Below, piece after piece: positions 53,938-62,234 of a stretch of DNA of 64,000 nucleotides (positions are counted from its first letter, which is position 1; each line of letters starts with the position of its first letter). Source of the DNA: Paenibacillus hamazuiensis (GTDB lineage Bacteria > Bacillota > Bacilli > Paenibacillales > NBRC-103111); contig NZ_JALRMO010000001.1 of the NCBI RefSeq assembly GCF_023276405.1, positions 1,922,001-1,986,000 of the forward strand, written 5' to 3'. The notes below the pieces were generated by a model. The model saw nothing but the letters and a program-made list of their open reading frames with translations, ran no database searches and was not told the DNA's origin. Both the position numbers and the translations under genes were made by a program.

Positions 53938-55180
53938 TGCGAATGTGCCGGACGAATACGGCCGCTTCGGAAAGTTCGGCGGCCGTTATGTGCCGGAAAC
54001 GTTAATGAACGCGCTCATCGAGCTGGAGGAAGCTTTTAACACATATACCAAGGAAGAAAGCTTTATTCAAGAGGTCAACTACTTGCTTCACCGCTATTCG
54101 GGCAGACCGACCTCGCTCTATTACGCGCAGCGGCTCAGTGAACATTTGGGCGGCGCGAAAATATACCTGAAGCGGGAAGATTTGAACCATACGGGCGCGC
54201 ATAAAATCAACAATGCGATCGCACAGGGAGTACTCGCCAAACGGATGGGCAAAAAGAAAATCATCGCGGAAACCGGCGCTGGCCAGCACGGAGTAGCTAC
54301 CGCAACCGTAGCCGCGCTGCTCGGGTTCGAGTGCAAGGTGTTCATGGGCGAAGAGGACATGAAGCGCCAGCAGCTCAACGTGTTCCGCATGAACCTGCTC
54401 GGCACGGAAGTCGTTCCGGTTACATCGGGCACCCGAACGTTAAAGGATGCCTGCAACGAAACGCTGCGTTACTGGGTCAGCCACGTTGACGATACGTATT
54501 ACATTCTCGGATCGGCGACAGGCCCTCATCCGTATCCGCAAATGGTGCGCGATTTCCAGCGAATCATCGGGGACGAAGCGCGCAAGCAAATTCTCGAGCA
54601 GGAGGGCCGTTTGCCGGATGCGGTCGTGGCGGCGGTCGGCGGCGGCAGCAATGCGATGGGTATCTTTTATCCGTTTGTCGGCGATGCCGGCGTTCGGTTG
54701 ATCGGTGCGGAAGCGGCCGGCAAAGGGATCGATACGAAGGAGCATGCGGCAACGATGACCTTGGGAAGCCCCGGCGTATTCCAAGGCTCGATGAGCTATT
54801 TGCTGCAGGACGAATACGGCCAGGTACAGGAGGCTCATTCGATCTCGGCAGGACTCGATTATCCGGGCATCGGACCGGAGCACGCCTATTTGAAAGATAC
54901 GGGCAGGGCGGAGTACCATCCGATCACGGATAAAGAAGCGCTTGACGCACTGCAGCTGCTCAGCCGCACCGAGGGCATCATCCCGGCGCTAGAGAGCGCG
55001 CATGCGATCGCACAAACCGCCAAACTGGCGCCTTCGATGGGGAAAGACCAGATCATCATCGTCAGCTTGTCCGGTCGCGGCGACAAAGACGTGGAAGCGA
55101 TCATGAAGTACGTGAATCCTTCCGAAGCTAGTTTTGCTACGCAAAACTTTAAGGGGGTGACAGGACATGACGCTCACTAA
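53930..55180 (+). CDS. trpB: Tryptophan synthase beta chain
   Basis: PLP enzyme joining indole and serine. 416 residues with the PLP Lys in [15 protein letters not shown], the GAGQHG loop and [11 protein letters not shown] start behind GAAAGGGTG. The C-terminal end after MKYVNPSE ([17 protein letters not shown]) is encoded by a copy of the short hairpin repeat and then by the trpA start region, so it looks like an added tail. It overlaps trpA by 14 nt. Confidence 0.96.
   Translation: MFNANVPDEYGRFGKFGGRYVPETLMNALIELEEAFNTYTKEESFIQEVNYLLHRYSGRPTSLYYAQRLSEHLGGAKIYLKREDLNHTGAHKINNAIAQGVLAKRMGKKKIIAETGAGQHGVATATVAALLGFECKVFMGEEDMKRQQLNVFRMNLLGTEVVPVTSGTRTLKDACNETLRYWVSHVDDTYYILGSATGPHPYPQMVRDFQRIIGDEARKQILEQEGRLPDAVVAAVGGGSNAMGIFYPFVGDAGVRLIGAEAAGKGIDTKEHAATMTLGSPGVFQGSMSYLLQDEYGQVQEAHSISAGLDYPGIGPEHAYLKDTGRAEYHPITDKEALDALQLLSRTEGIIPALESAHAIAQTAKLAPSMGKDQIIIVSLSGRGDKDVEAIMKYVNPSEASFATQNFKGVTGHDAH
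55122..55158 (+). repeat. Short hairpin repeat, third copy, inside the trpB end
   Basis: CCGAAGCTAGTTTTGCTACG followed by CAAAACTTTAAGGGGGTGAC. It resembles the two units before ndk, with compensating changes in both arms (GAAGCTA/TGCTACG). It supplies the trpA ribosome site AAGGGGG and the last codons of trpB. Confidence 0.6.
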
Positions 55181-55994
55181 TCAAAACCGGATTGACCGAA
55201 AATTTGCCGAGCTGAAGGCGCTCGGCGAGCCGGCCTTCATTCCTTTTATTACGATAGGCGATCCGGATCTTCGCACATCCGTCGACATTATTAAAACGTT
55301 GGAGCAGGCCGGAGCGGCGATCGTCGAGCTCGGAGTGCCGTATTCCGATCCGCTTGCGGATGGCCCGGTCATTCAAAGATCGTCGATGCGCGCGCTCGGC
55401 AAGCACCAAATCAGCGTGCGCGACTGCATCGAGGCGGCTAAATTGGCGCGGAGCGAAGGCTGCCAGCTGCCGTTTATTTTGTTCACTTACTACAATCCCG
55501 TACTGCAGTTCGGATTGGAGAAATTGTTCCAAACGCTGGCCGACAGCGACATCAGCGGGATTATCGTTCCCGATCTGCCGATGGAGGAAGATGAGGAGGT
55601 CCGCACGGTTGCCGAGCGTTTCGGCATTCATATCATTCCGCTGGTTGCCCCGACCTCCAACGCAAGAATCCATAAAATCGTCTCCCGCGCTTCGGGATTC
55701 GTTTACTGCGTGTCCTCGCTCGGCGTTACCGGGGCCAGAACGTCGTTCCACAGCGGCATCGACGAATTTATCACCACGGTGCGCAAATCGACCGATTTGC
55801 CTGTGGCGGTTGGCTTCGGCGTTTCGACGAACGAGCAGTTCGCGCGTTTTTCCAAAACGTGCGACGGTATCGTTGTCGGCAGTGCGCTCGTCCGGCAAAT
55901 CGAAGAGGCGCTTCCGCTTCTTGAATCGGAAGCGACATATCGGCAAGGGCTATTGCAAATTTCGAATTTTGTGAGAGAATTAATAGGAAAATAA
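55167..55994 (+). CDS. trpA: Tryptophan synthase alpha chain
   Basis: Cleaves indole-3-glycerol phosphate and feeds indole to TrpB. 275 residues with [34 protein letters not shown] (catalytic Glu and Asp) and [15 protein letters not shown]. Start ATG behind AAGGGGGTGAC, which comes from the short hairpin repeat. Confidence 0.96.
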   Translation: MTLTNQNRIDRKFAELKALGEPAFIPFITIGDPDLRTSVDIIKTLEQAGAAIVELGVPYSDPLADGPVIQRSSMRALGKHQISVRDCIEAAKLARSEGCQLPFILFTYYNPVLQFGLEKLFQTLADSDISGIIVPDLPMEEDEEVRTVAERFGIHIIPLVAPTSNARIHKIVSRASGFVYCVSSLGVTGARTSFHSGIDEFITTVRKSTDLPVAVGFGVSTNEQFARFSKTCDGIVVGSALVRQIEEALPLLESEATYRQGLLQISNFVRELIGK

Positions 55995-56021
55995 CGTGAG
56001 GCTTTAAGATAATGTTGTGAA

Positions 56022-56063
56022 AAAAGACGGTTGCGGACATTTTCAACAACCGGCTTTTTTTCG
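56022..56063 (+). terminator. Terminator between trpA and hisC
   Basis: GACGGTTG with CAACAACCGGC, a loop of about ten bases and seven T. It probably lowers, rather than stops, read-through into hisC. Confidence 0.7.
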
Positions 56064-56107
56064 GCTTTTATCAAAAGAAGCATCGCAAAAAACCAGAGGT
56101 GACCCGC

Positions 56108-57211
56108 ATGCAACCGAAACAACATATTATGCATTTGCCGGTATATCAGCCGGGCAAACCGATCGATGCCGTAAAACGGGAGCTTGGACTGACGGAAGTG
56201 ATCAAGCTCGCATCCAACGAAAATCCGTTCGGATGCTCCCCGAAGGCGAAAGAAGCGATCGTCGCGATGGCTGACCAGACGAGCATTTATCCGGACGGCG
56301 CCGCCGTTGAATTGACGGAGGAAGTAGCAAAGTTTTGGAACGTCGATACGAACCAGATCATTTTCGGCGCAGGCTCGGACGAAGTTATTTTGCTGATCGC
56401 ACGCGCATTTTTCGTTCCCGGTGACGAGACAATCATGGCTACGCACACCTTCCCTCAGTACAAACACAACGCCGAAATCGAAGGGGCGAAGATCGTCGAA
56501 GTGCCGCTGGATGAAAACGGCAATCAGAACCTGGACGCCATGCTGGCCAAAGTGACGGACAAAACGAAAATTGTCTGGATCTGCAACCCGAATAACCCGA
56601 CGGGCACGATGCACACGCATGAGGAAATCGCCAAATTTATGGCCGCCGTACCAAGCAGTGTGCTTGTCATATTGGACGAAGCTTACGCGGAATATAACAC
56701 GACCGGACAATATCCGGACGGACTCGCACTTTTAAGACAATACAAAAATATTATTCTTCTACGTACTTTTTCGAAAATTTACGGTCTGGCCGCGCTTCGT
56801 ATCGGATACGGCATCGGCCATCCGGACGTGATCCGTTCCGTCAATCAGGTGCGAGAGCCGTTCAACACGACCAGCTTCGCGCAAAAGGCGGCATTGGCGG
56901 CGATCCGCGACCAGGCTTTTATCGATTCGTGCCGCGAGCAGAACGCAGCCGGCATCCGCTACATGCAAGCGGAATTCGATAAATTGGGTCTGTCTTATTT
57001 TGAAGCTCACGGCAACTTTATCATGGTCGATGTAAAACGTCCGGCGGGTCAAGTATTCGAAGCGCTGCTGCGCAAGGGCATCATCGTTCGCGGCGGGCAC
57101 CAACTCGGATTCCCGACGAAAATCCGCGTCACGGTCGGAAGCCAGGAACAAAACGAAAAATTCATTGCCGCACTGGAAAGCGTACTGAAAGAAGTTCCCG
57201 TCCAGGTGTAA
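56108..57211 (+). CDS. hisC: Histidinol-phosphate aminotransferase
   Basis: PLP aminotransferase of 367 residues, likely to act also on aromatic amino acids as in B. subtilis. Motifs: KLASNENPFGCSPKA, WICNPNNPTGT, and the PLP Lys in RTFSKIYGLAALRIGYG. Start ATG 56108 behind AGAGGTGACC. TAATG overlap with tyrA. Confidence 0.94.
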   Translation: MQPKQHIMHLPVYQPGKPIDAVKRELGLTEVIKLASNENPFGCSPKAKEAIVAMADQTSIYPDGAAVELTEEVAKFWNVDTNQIIFGAGSDEVILLIARAFFVPGDETIMATHTFPQYKHNAEIEGAKIVEVPLDENGNQNLDAMLAKVTDKTKIVWICNPNNPTGTMHTHEEIAKFMAAVPSSVLVILDEAYAEYNTTGQYPDGLALLRQYKNIILLRTFSKIYGLAALRIGYGIGHPDVIRSVNQVREPFNTTSFAQKAALAAIRDQAFIDSCREQNAAGIRYMQAEFDKLGLSYFEAHGNFIMVDVKRPAGQVFEALLRKGIIVRGGHQLGFPTKIRVTVGSQEQNEKFIAALESVLKEVPVQV

Positions 57212-58326
57212 TGCTGCAAAAAAAGGTTGATTATTCCATGAAAATAACTATTTTCGGAGTCGGACTGATCGGCGGCTCACTGGCCCTTTGCTTTAAAGGC
57301 AAGCCCGGTCTGCATGTCGTCGGTCATTCGAACAATCCGCAATCGGTGGAAAAATATATGAAACGCGGCGTCGTCGACTATGCGACGACGTCGATGGAAG
57401 AAGCCGTGCGGGACGCCGATTTTATTTTTCTCGGCGTTCCTGTCGGTAATCTGGAAGAATACATGTGCAAGCTGAAGAAGCTTCCCCTCAAGCCGGGCTG
57501 CATCGTCACCGACGTCGGCAGCACGAAAGCGTCGATCGCTGCTTGCGCGGAAAAGCTTGAGCTCGGTAGCGGCGTCCATTTTATCGGTGGACACCCGATG
57601 GCCGGCAAAGAGAAATCCGGCGTTGAGGCGGCCACTTCGCGTTTGTTCGAAAACGCGTTTTACGTGCTGACCCCGTCCACAGATACTCCGCAAGACGCCT
57701 ATGACCGGCTGGTCGACCTGCTGCAGCATACGCGTGCGCACATCGTCAAAGTCGACGCCAAACTTCATGACGACATCGTCGGCGCGATCAGCCATTTGCC
57801 GCATATCATTGCGGTTGCCCTCGTCAATCAGATCGCGAAGTATAATGAGCAAAATCCGCTCTACCGCGATCTGGCCGCAGGCGGGTTTCGCGATATTACG
57901 CGGATTGCGTCCAGCGATCCGATTATTTGGCGCGACATTTTGATTAACAACCGCGATATTATGCTGCGACTGCTGAACGATTGGAACGGGGAAATCGAAC
58001 GGTTTATCCGGCTTCTGGACAATATGGACGGTGCGGGGATCGAGGAAGAGTTCCGCAAGGCGAACCGGTTCCGCAGCGAACTGCCCGAACGCCGCAAAGG
58101 CATGATCACGTCGGTTTACGAAATTTACGTGGACGTTCCCGATGAGCCGGGCATCGTCGGGCGGATCGCAACGCAGCTCGGAGATCACCGGATCAACATC
58201 AGCAACATCCAGATTATCGAAAGCCGTGAGGACGTGCCGGGAGTACTTCGGTTGTCTTTCCGCGACGAGATTCAAATGGACAAGGCATTCGAGCTTCTGA
58301 AATCGCAGTATTCGGTGCACATTTAA
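57211..58326 (+). CDS. tyrA: Prephenate dehydrogenase with ACT domain
   Basis: Oxidises prephenate to 4-hydroxyphenylpyruvate for tyrosine. 371 residues (362 if ATG 57238 is used): Rossmann loop IFGVGLIGGSLAL, catalytic region GGHPMAGKEKSGVEAA with HLPHIIA, and a C-terminal ACT domain (VDVPDEPGIVGRIATQLG). Overlaps hisC by one base. In B. subtilis the EPSP synthase gene follows; here the operon ends. Confidence 0.94.
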   Translation: MLQKKVDYSMKITIFGVGLIGGSLALCFKGKPGLHVVGHSNNPQSVEKYMKRGVVDYATTSMEEAVRDADFIFLGVPVGNLEEYMCKLKKLPLKPGCIVTDVGSTKASIAACAEKLELGSGVHFIGGHPMAGKEKSGVEAATSRLFENAFYVLTPSTDTPQDAYDRLVDLLQHTRAHIVKVDAKLHDDIVGAISHLPHIIAVALVNQIAKYNEQNPLYRDLAAGGFRDITRIASSDPIIWRDILINNRDIMLRLLNDWNGEIERFIRLLDNMDGAGIEEEFRKANRFRSELPERRKGMITSVYEIYVDVPDEPGIVGRIATQLGDHRINISNIQIIESREDVPGVLRLSFRDEIQMDKAFELLKSQYSVHI

Positions 58327-58362
58327 TTTTTTAAAAATTAATAAAACGTTTACAAAAAAATG

Positions 58363-58391
58363 TTGACAAAATGAAAACGGATTCATATAAT
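58363..58391 (+). promoter_or_regulatory. Consensus sigma-A promoter
   Basis: TTGACA and TATAAT with a 17-nt spacer, a perfect match to the sigma-A consensus, in AT-rich DNA after tyrA. Confidence 0.88.
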
Positions 58392-58397
58392 AAAAGT

Positions 58398-58484
58398 ACA
58401 GTATGGTTTCTCTCCACTCCTATCCGAATTCTACACACTCCTTCATGAGTGTGGGCCACCTTTCTAAGGTGGCTATTTTTTTTT
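58398..58484 (+). ncRNA. Candidate short RNA or leader attenuator
   Basis: From the predicted start point of the promoter above, about 85 nt run to a strong terminator. They contain a pyrimidine-rich stretch (TCTCTCCACTCCTATCC), a hairpin CACACTC/GAGTGTG (58434-58453), and the terminator hairpin GCCACCTT/AAGGTGGC with nine T. No ORF lies inside. It is either a free small RNA or a conditional leader of the Rpn gene. Confidence 0.5.
58455..58484 (+). terminator. Rho-independent terminator before the Rpn gene
   Basis: GCCACCTT-tct-AAGGTGGC followed by TATTTTTTTTT. Confidence 0.88.
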
Positions 58485-58536
58485 GTAAATGCAGCCTGGA
58501 AAAGGTTATGATATGTTCAGGAAGGGGGAAGCCGAA

Positions 58537-59475
58537 ATGAATGAGCAGGATGATCAGCTCACATCGAACAAAAAAGCGATCGTCAATCACGACGAAGCGT
58601 TTAAGAAGCTGCTGCAGACGTTTTTCAAGGAATTTATCGAATTGTTTTTTCCCGGATTGGACCCATTGCTTGATCATACCCAGACACGATTTCTTATGCA
58701 GGAACTGCTCGTCGATATAGTCGGTGAGGAATCACGCAGCCTGGACTTGCTGTTGGAAACCCGTTACAAAGCTCTTGATGCGTATGTACTCGTTCATTTC
58801 GAGCCTCAGTCCTACAAAGACACGGATTTCCACGAAAGGATGTTTATTTATTTCAGTCGCCTGTTCGAAAGGCATCGGAAAGAACATAAGCTGATAATTC
58901 CAATTGCGATTTTTACGGCCGACGAAGCCAAGGATGAACCGGATACTGTGTCAATGGCGATTCCGGAGCACGATATTTTGCGATTTCAATTTTTGAAGGT
59001 CGAGCTGCGAAGCAAGAACTGGAGAACATTCATCGAATCGGATAATCCGGTGGCCGCTGCGCTGCTTGCAAAAATGGGGTATAATAAAAGGGAGAGACGG
59101 GACGTTAGACTGGCCTATTTGCGGATGATTTTACGGCTCCGCAAGAAGTTGGACGACGCTCGGCTGGCGTTGATTATGTCCGTGGCAGACTTGTATTTTA
59201 AACCTGATAAAGAAGAAGAAGAAGCGATACTTCGGGAGCTTCAGCGACAATTTCCGGAGGAGGGGAAGCTGATCATGGAACTTATGCCTGCGTGGAAACG
59301 ATGGGGATACGAAGAAGGTATTGAAGAGGGAATTGAAAAAGGAATTGAAAAAGGAATTGAAAAAGGAAGAGAAGAGATCATTAGGAAATTGCTCGACAAA
59401 GGATTTTCCCCTGAAAAAGTGGCGGAGACGATTGATATATCTGTAGAAGAGATTCGCAAGCTAATCCAACAATAA
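58537..59475 (+). CDS. Rpn-family recombination-promoting nuclease
   Basis: 312 residues. The N-terminal PD-(D/E)XK domain shows NHDEAFKKLLQTFFKEFIELFFP with core HDEAFKKL, then Asp70 in SLDLLLETR and the E-x-Q pair in VHFEPQS (Glu89, Gln91). Rpn proteins, often labelled putative transposases (YhgA-like), are DNA nucleases; some act in anti-phage defence. Near the C-terminus a G-I-E-K unit is repeated, encoded by three exact 12-nt repeats (59329-59364), then a small helical end. Start ATG behind GAAGGGGG. Confidence 0.85.
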   Translation: MNEQDDQLTSNKKAIVNHDEAFKKLLQTFFKEFIELFFPGLDPLLDHTQTRFLMQELLVDIVGEESRSLDLLLETRYKALDAYVLVHFEPQSYKDTDFHERMFIYFSRLFERHRKEHKLIIPIAIFTADEAKDEPDTVSMAIPEHDILRFQFLKVELRSKNWRTFIESDNPVAAALLAKMGYNKRERRDVRLAYLRMILRLRKKLDDARLALIMSVADLYFKPDKEEEEAILRELQRQFPEEGKLIMELMPAWKRWGYEEGIEEGIEKGIEKGIEKGREEIIRKLLDKGFSPEKVAETIDISVEEIRKLIQQ

Positions 59476-59506
59476 TTCAAGTGCCAACAATATTTGTTTT
59501 AAACAA

Positions 59507-59561
59507 ATAAAAGAGATTGCATATTTAGAAACAAAACTCTAAATATACAATCTCTTTTTCA
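59507..59561. terminator. Bidirectional terminator between convergent genes
   Basis: AAAGAGATTG-ATATTTAGA with TCTAAATAT-CAATCTCTTT, T-rich on both strands. Serves the Rpn gene (+) and the comX-like gene (-). Confidence 0.9.
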
Positions 59562-59583
59562 TTTGGTAAAATAATGAAGGAGA

Positions 59584-59796
59584 TTAATACCAAGTATCCG
59601 CGGGGGCCGATTTTCTGGTACGATCGTCTGCCTTTTCCGCAAAGAGCTTCGTTAGAGCGTGTTCCTCAGCAGCGGATAACGAGAAAGAAGAAAGCCACTT
59701 GCGATCCTTGAGCCGCTGAATGATTTGCTGAGAATCCATCTGTTTCAACTCGTAAACAACATGTTGGAGTCCTGAAGAAAAAATAGCGGTTTGCAT
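59584..59796 (-). CDS. comX: ComX-like pheromone precursor
   Basis: 70 residues from ATG 59796 behind GGAAAGTGAG (GTG 59805 is an alternative). The N-terminal part (LQHVVYELKQMDSQQIIQRL, then LSAAEEHALTKLF) has the helical pattern of ComX leaders. The C-terminus reads PADTWY, with one Trp next to the end; in ComX peptides a Trp two or three from the end is prenylated by ComQ. It is divergent from, and only 88 nt away from, the comP-like gene that is followed by a comQ-like gene. The call rests on this context and the end motif; sequence identity to known ComX is too low to judge by eye. Confidence 0.65.
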   Translation of the reverse strand: MQTAIFSSGLQHVVYELKQMDSQQIIQRLKDRKWLSSFSLSAAEEHALTKLFAEKADDRTRKSAPADTWY

Positions 59797-59884
59797 AAGA
59801 ATCACTCACTTTCCGACAAATTTTTACAGGTCTTGCTCTTTTATTATTCACGGAAAATATGGAAAAAGCAAGGGGAATCTTTTA

Positions 59885-62215
59885 ATGAGTTCCGTTTTTT
59901 TTACGAGAATGGTTATTGTTTTACTAGTTTCGCTGCAATTATGGTTTAGTTATATTAGTTTTCAGTATCCATATCTCGGCATATTGCTTCAGCAAAACCA
60001 GAGCAAAGATTGGATCGTCCGAAAACTGGAGTTTTCCAGCGCCAGCTTAAATTTGAATCTCCAGCCTGGCGATGTTGTTAAACTAATCAACGGAGAAACG
60101 GTCGATCGATTTTTTACAGTACAAAAATGGGGAAGTATTGAGCAGGCAAATAGTATTGCAATAGAGCGAGACGGTCAAACGATCGAAGTAGAAACTAGAA
60201 AAGCAAATACTTCTGCTCATGTTGATGTTTTTCCTATATTCGGAGAGATTTTATGTATTTCATTGGCGATTCTGCTGTATACAAAACAGCGTTATTCTCG
60301 GTCGGCACTTTTTCTATCATTATTATTTTTGGACATCGCATTCATTTTCGCAAGCCTCGGTGCTTCCCAAAGGGGAGATACGCTCGGAAAAGTGGTAATC
60401 AGTACGTTAATGATGGCATTGCCGCTATTATTCCTTCAATTTCTTATAGTACTGATGCGAGAAAAAGGAAACACTATTATTACATTCCCAACTCGTCTAC
60501 TTAGATATGGCTATTACTTTGTCATTTTTGCATTTTCAACAAGAATTACGTTTTTTTTGCCAAAAATCACGAATCTATTTTACGAGCCTAGTACTAAATT
60601 AGTTATCGCCTTCTTTTTGCTCGGAATCGTGGTCAATCTTCTATTTCTATCTTACCTCTATTTCAAATACCGAAAAGAAAACTCTTACGCGTCGACCATC
60701 ATCAAAACGGTCTGGTGGTCATTTATCGTCTCTTTCTCTCCTTTTGTTTGTCTGAGCTTTATCCCTCAGCTGCTATGGAGAGACGATTTCGTAAGCTCGC
60801 TGTATACAGGCTGGTTTGTGCTGATTCTGCCGATCTCATTCGCGTACCTGATCATGTCGAAGCAGCTGTATGATATTCAGCTCGTGCTGCGTCGGCTTGT
60901 GTTCACAATGATCCTGTCCGTCATTCCAAGCGGAATCATTACAGGACTTGCCGCGGTGATCTTTGAACGCGATGCCTCGCCGAAGCATCTGGTTTTCATC
61001 TTTTTTCTTACTCTGATCATACTCACTTTCGTTTTGTATTCGCTCGAATACTTCGCTACGAAGCTGGAAGCGGTCATATTCCCACGCAAACATAACCTGC
61101 AGCTGGCATTGAAAAAAATTTCCACCAACCTGCAGACGATTTCCAGCTTCCGGGAGCTGAAGGAAATGATTTTGACCGATATCGTTCAGACCTTGCAGGT
61201 TTTCGGCGGGGCGCTAGCGTTTCAATATAAAGATACGATCGAAACGATTTGCGAAGGGGAAATCAGGGAAAGAGACGTCGAGGCGCTTATTCGCAGCGGC
61301 ACCGGGACGGAAATGTATACGTGTCTGGAGATCAATCGACATGAAGAATTTACGAGTTATCTGGTTATGACGAGGAAAAAGACAAATACGCTTCTTGGCA
61401 AGGAAGAGGTGCAGTGGCTGACTTTAATAGTTTCCTATCTCGCAGTCAGTCTGGAAAATATGCATCTGATCCGCAAGCTGAATATGAAGCTTCGGAAAGT
61501 TGCCGCTTATGTGCCAAACGAACTGACGGGGCAGGATTTCATTTGGTACCGCAAGCTGATGTTCGAGCTGCAGGAGACGGAGCGCAGCAGAATCGTAACC
61601 GAACTGTACGACTCGACCATGCAGGACTTGGATCTCCTTAAGCAGCGACTCGCTTCGGCAGCCGGAAGCGGCACAATCCCGCCAAAAGAAGCGAAACAAG
61701 TCCGCAGCATAATGGACTATGTGGAGGTTATGCAATCGAACTTGCGCCATAGATGCTTTGAGCTGTACCCGAGCCTGCTGAGCGAGCTTGGTCTGATCCG
61801 GACGGTGAATAAATTGATGGAGGACGAAAGAGCAGCCTGCCCGTTCGAACTTGACTTCAGCGCCGATAACGCCGAAGCGGTTGAGGGGTGGGACATGGAC
61901 ACGAAACGTCATCTGTACCGCATTATCCAGGAGCTGCTAAGCAACGCAAAAAAACATTCGAAAGCGACTATAGTCACGTTTCTACTGCTCGTTATAGATA
62001 ATGAAGCTCATCTCCATTATCACGACGACGGTATTGGCTTCGATCCGGTGCGCATCGAAACGGGGAAGCTGAGCGCTTCCGGCGCCGGGCTGGCGCAGAT
62101 GAGAAGCCGTGTTTTGCATCTGGACGGCCATCTCGAGTTAAAAACGAGCGAAGGCTGCGGGCTTCGCATGCGTATTATTGTGCCGCTGAACGGCAAGATT
62201 TCGGCAGTAAGCTGA
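59885..62215 (+). CDS. comP: ComP-like sensor histidine kinase with Tyr in place of the phospho-His
   Basis: 776 residues, close to ComP of B. subtilis. Membrane segment 1 is followed by a PDZ-like extracytoplasmic domain (about residues 50-105, LQPGDVVKLINGE), then about seven to nine membrane segments to residue 385, a GAF-like region, a HisKA_3 region and a HATPase domain (QELLSNAKKHS, HDDGIGFDP). The phospho-acceptor motif reads ELYDSTMQDL: Tyr575 (codon 61607-61609, TAC) replaces the His expected in this family. The first third is clearly richer in A and T than the rest. Start ATG behind AAGGGG. No response regulator gene follows in the window. Confidence 0.82.
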   Translation: MSSVFFTRMVIVLLVSLQLWFSYISFQYPYLGILLQQNQSKDWIVRKLEFSSASLNLNLQPGDVVKLINGETVDRFFTVQKWGSIEQANSIAIERDGQTIEVETRKANTSAHVDVFPIFGEILCISLAILLYTKQRYSRSALFLSLLFLDIAFIFASLGASQRGDTLGKVVISTLMMALPLLFLQFLIVLMREKGNTIITFPTRLLRYGYYFVIFAFSTRITFFLPKITNLFYEPSTKLVIAFFLLGIVVNLLFLSYLYFKYRKENSYASTIIKTVWWSFIVSFSPFVCLSFIPQLLWRDDFVSSLYTGWFVLILPISFAYLIMSKQLYDIQLVLRRLVFTMILSVIPSGIITGLAAVIFERDASPKHLVFIFFLTLIILTFVLYSLEYFATKLEAVIFPRKHNLQLALKKISTNLQTISSFRELKEMILTDIVQTLQVFGGALAFQYKDTIETICEGEIRERDVEALIRSGTGTEMYTCLEINRHEEFTSYLVMTRKKTNTLLGKEEVQWLTLIVSYLAVSLENMHLIRKLNMKLRKVAAYVPNELTGQDFIWYRKLMFELQETERSRIVTELYDSTMQDLDLLKQRLASAAGSGTIPPKEAKQVRSIMDYVEVMQSNLRHRCFELYPSLLSELGLIRTVNKLMEDERAACPFELDFSADNAEAVEGWDMDTKRHLYRIIQELLSNAKKHSKATIVTFLLLVIDNEAHLHYHDDGIGFDPVRIETGKLSASGAGLAQMRSRVLHLDGHLELKTSEGCGLRMRIIVPLNGKISAVS

Positions 62216-62234
62216 GGCAGGGAGAGGGAACAAC

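Noticed and set aside
59317-59376. CRISPR-like repeats in the Rpn gene
   Set aside because: The repeats are 12 nt, directly adjacent and in frame, so they are a coding tandem repeat without spacers.
59666-59851. An alternative 61-codon minus-strand ORF overlapping the comX-like gene
   Set aside because: It has no good ribosome site and no family features; the overlapping frame has a ribosome site, a ComX-like helix pattern and a terminal Trp.
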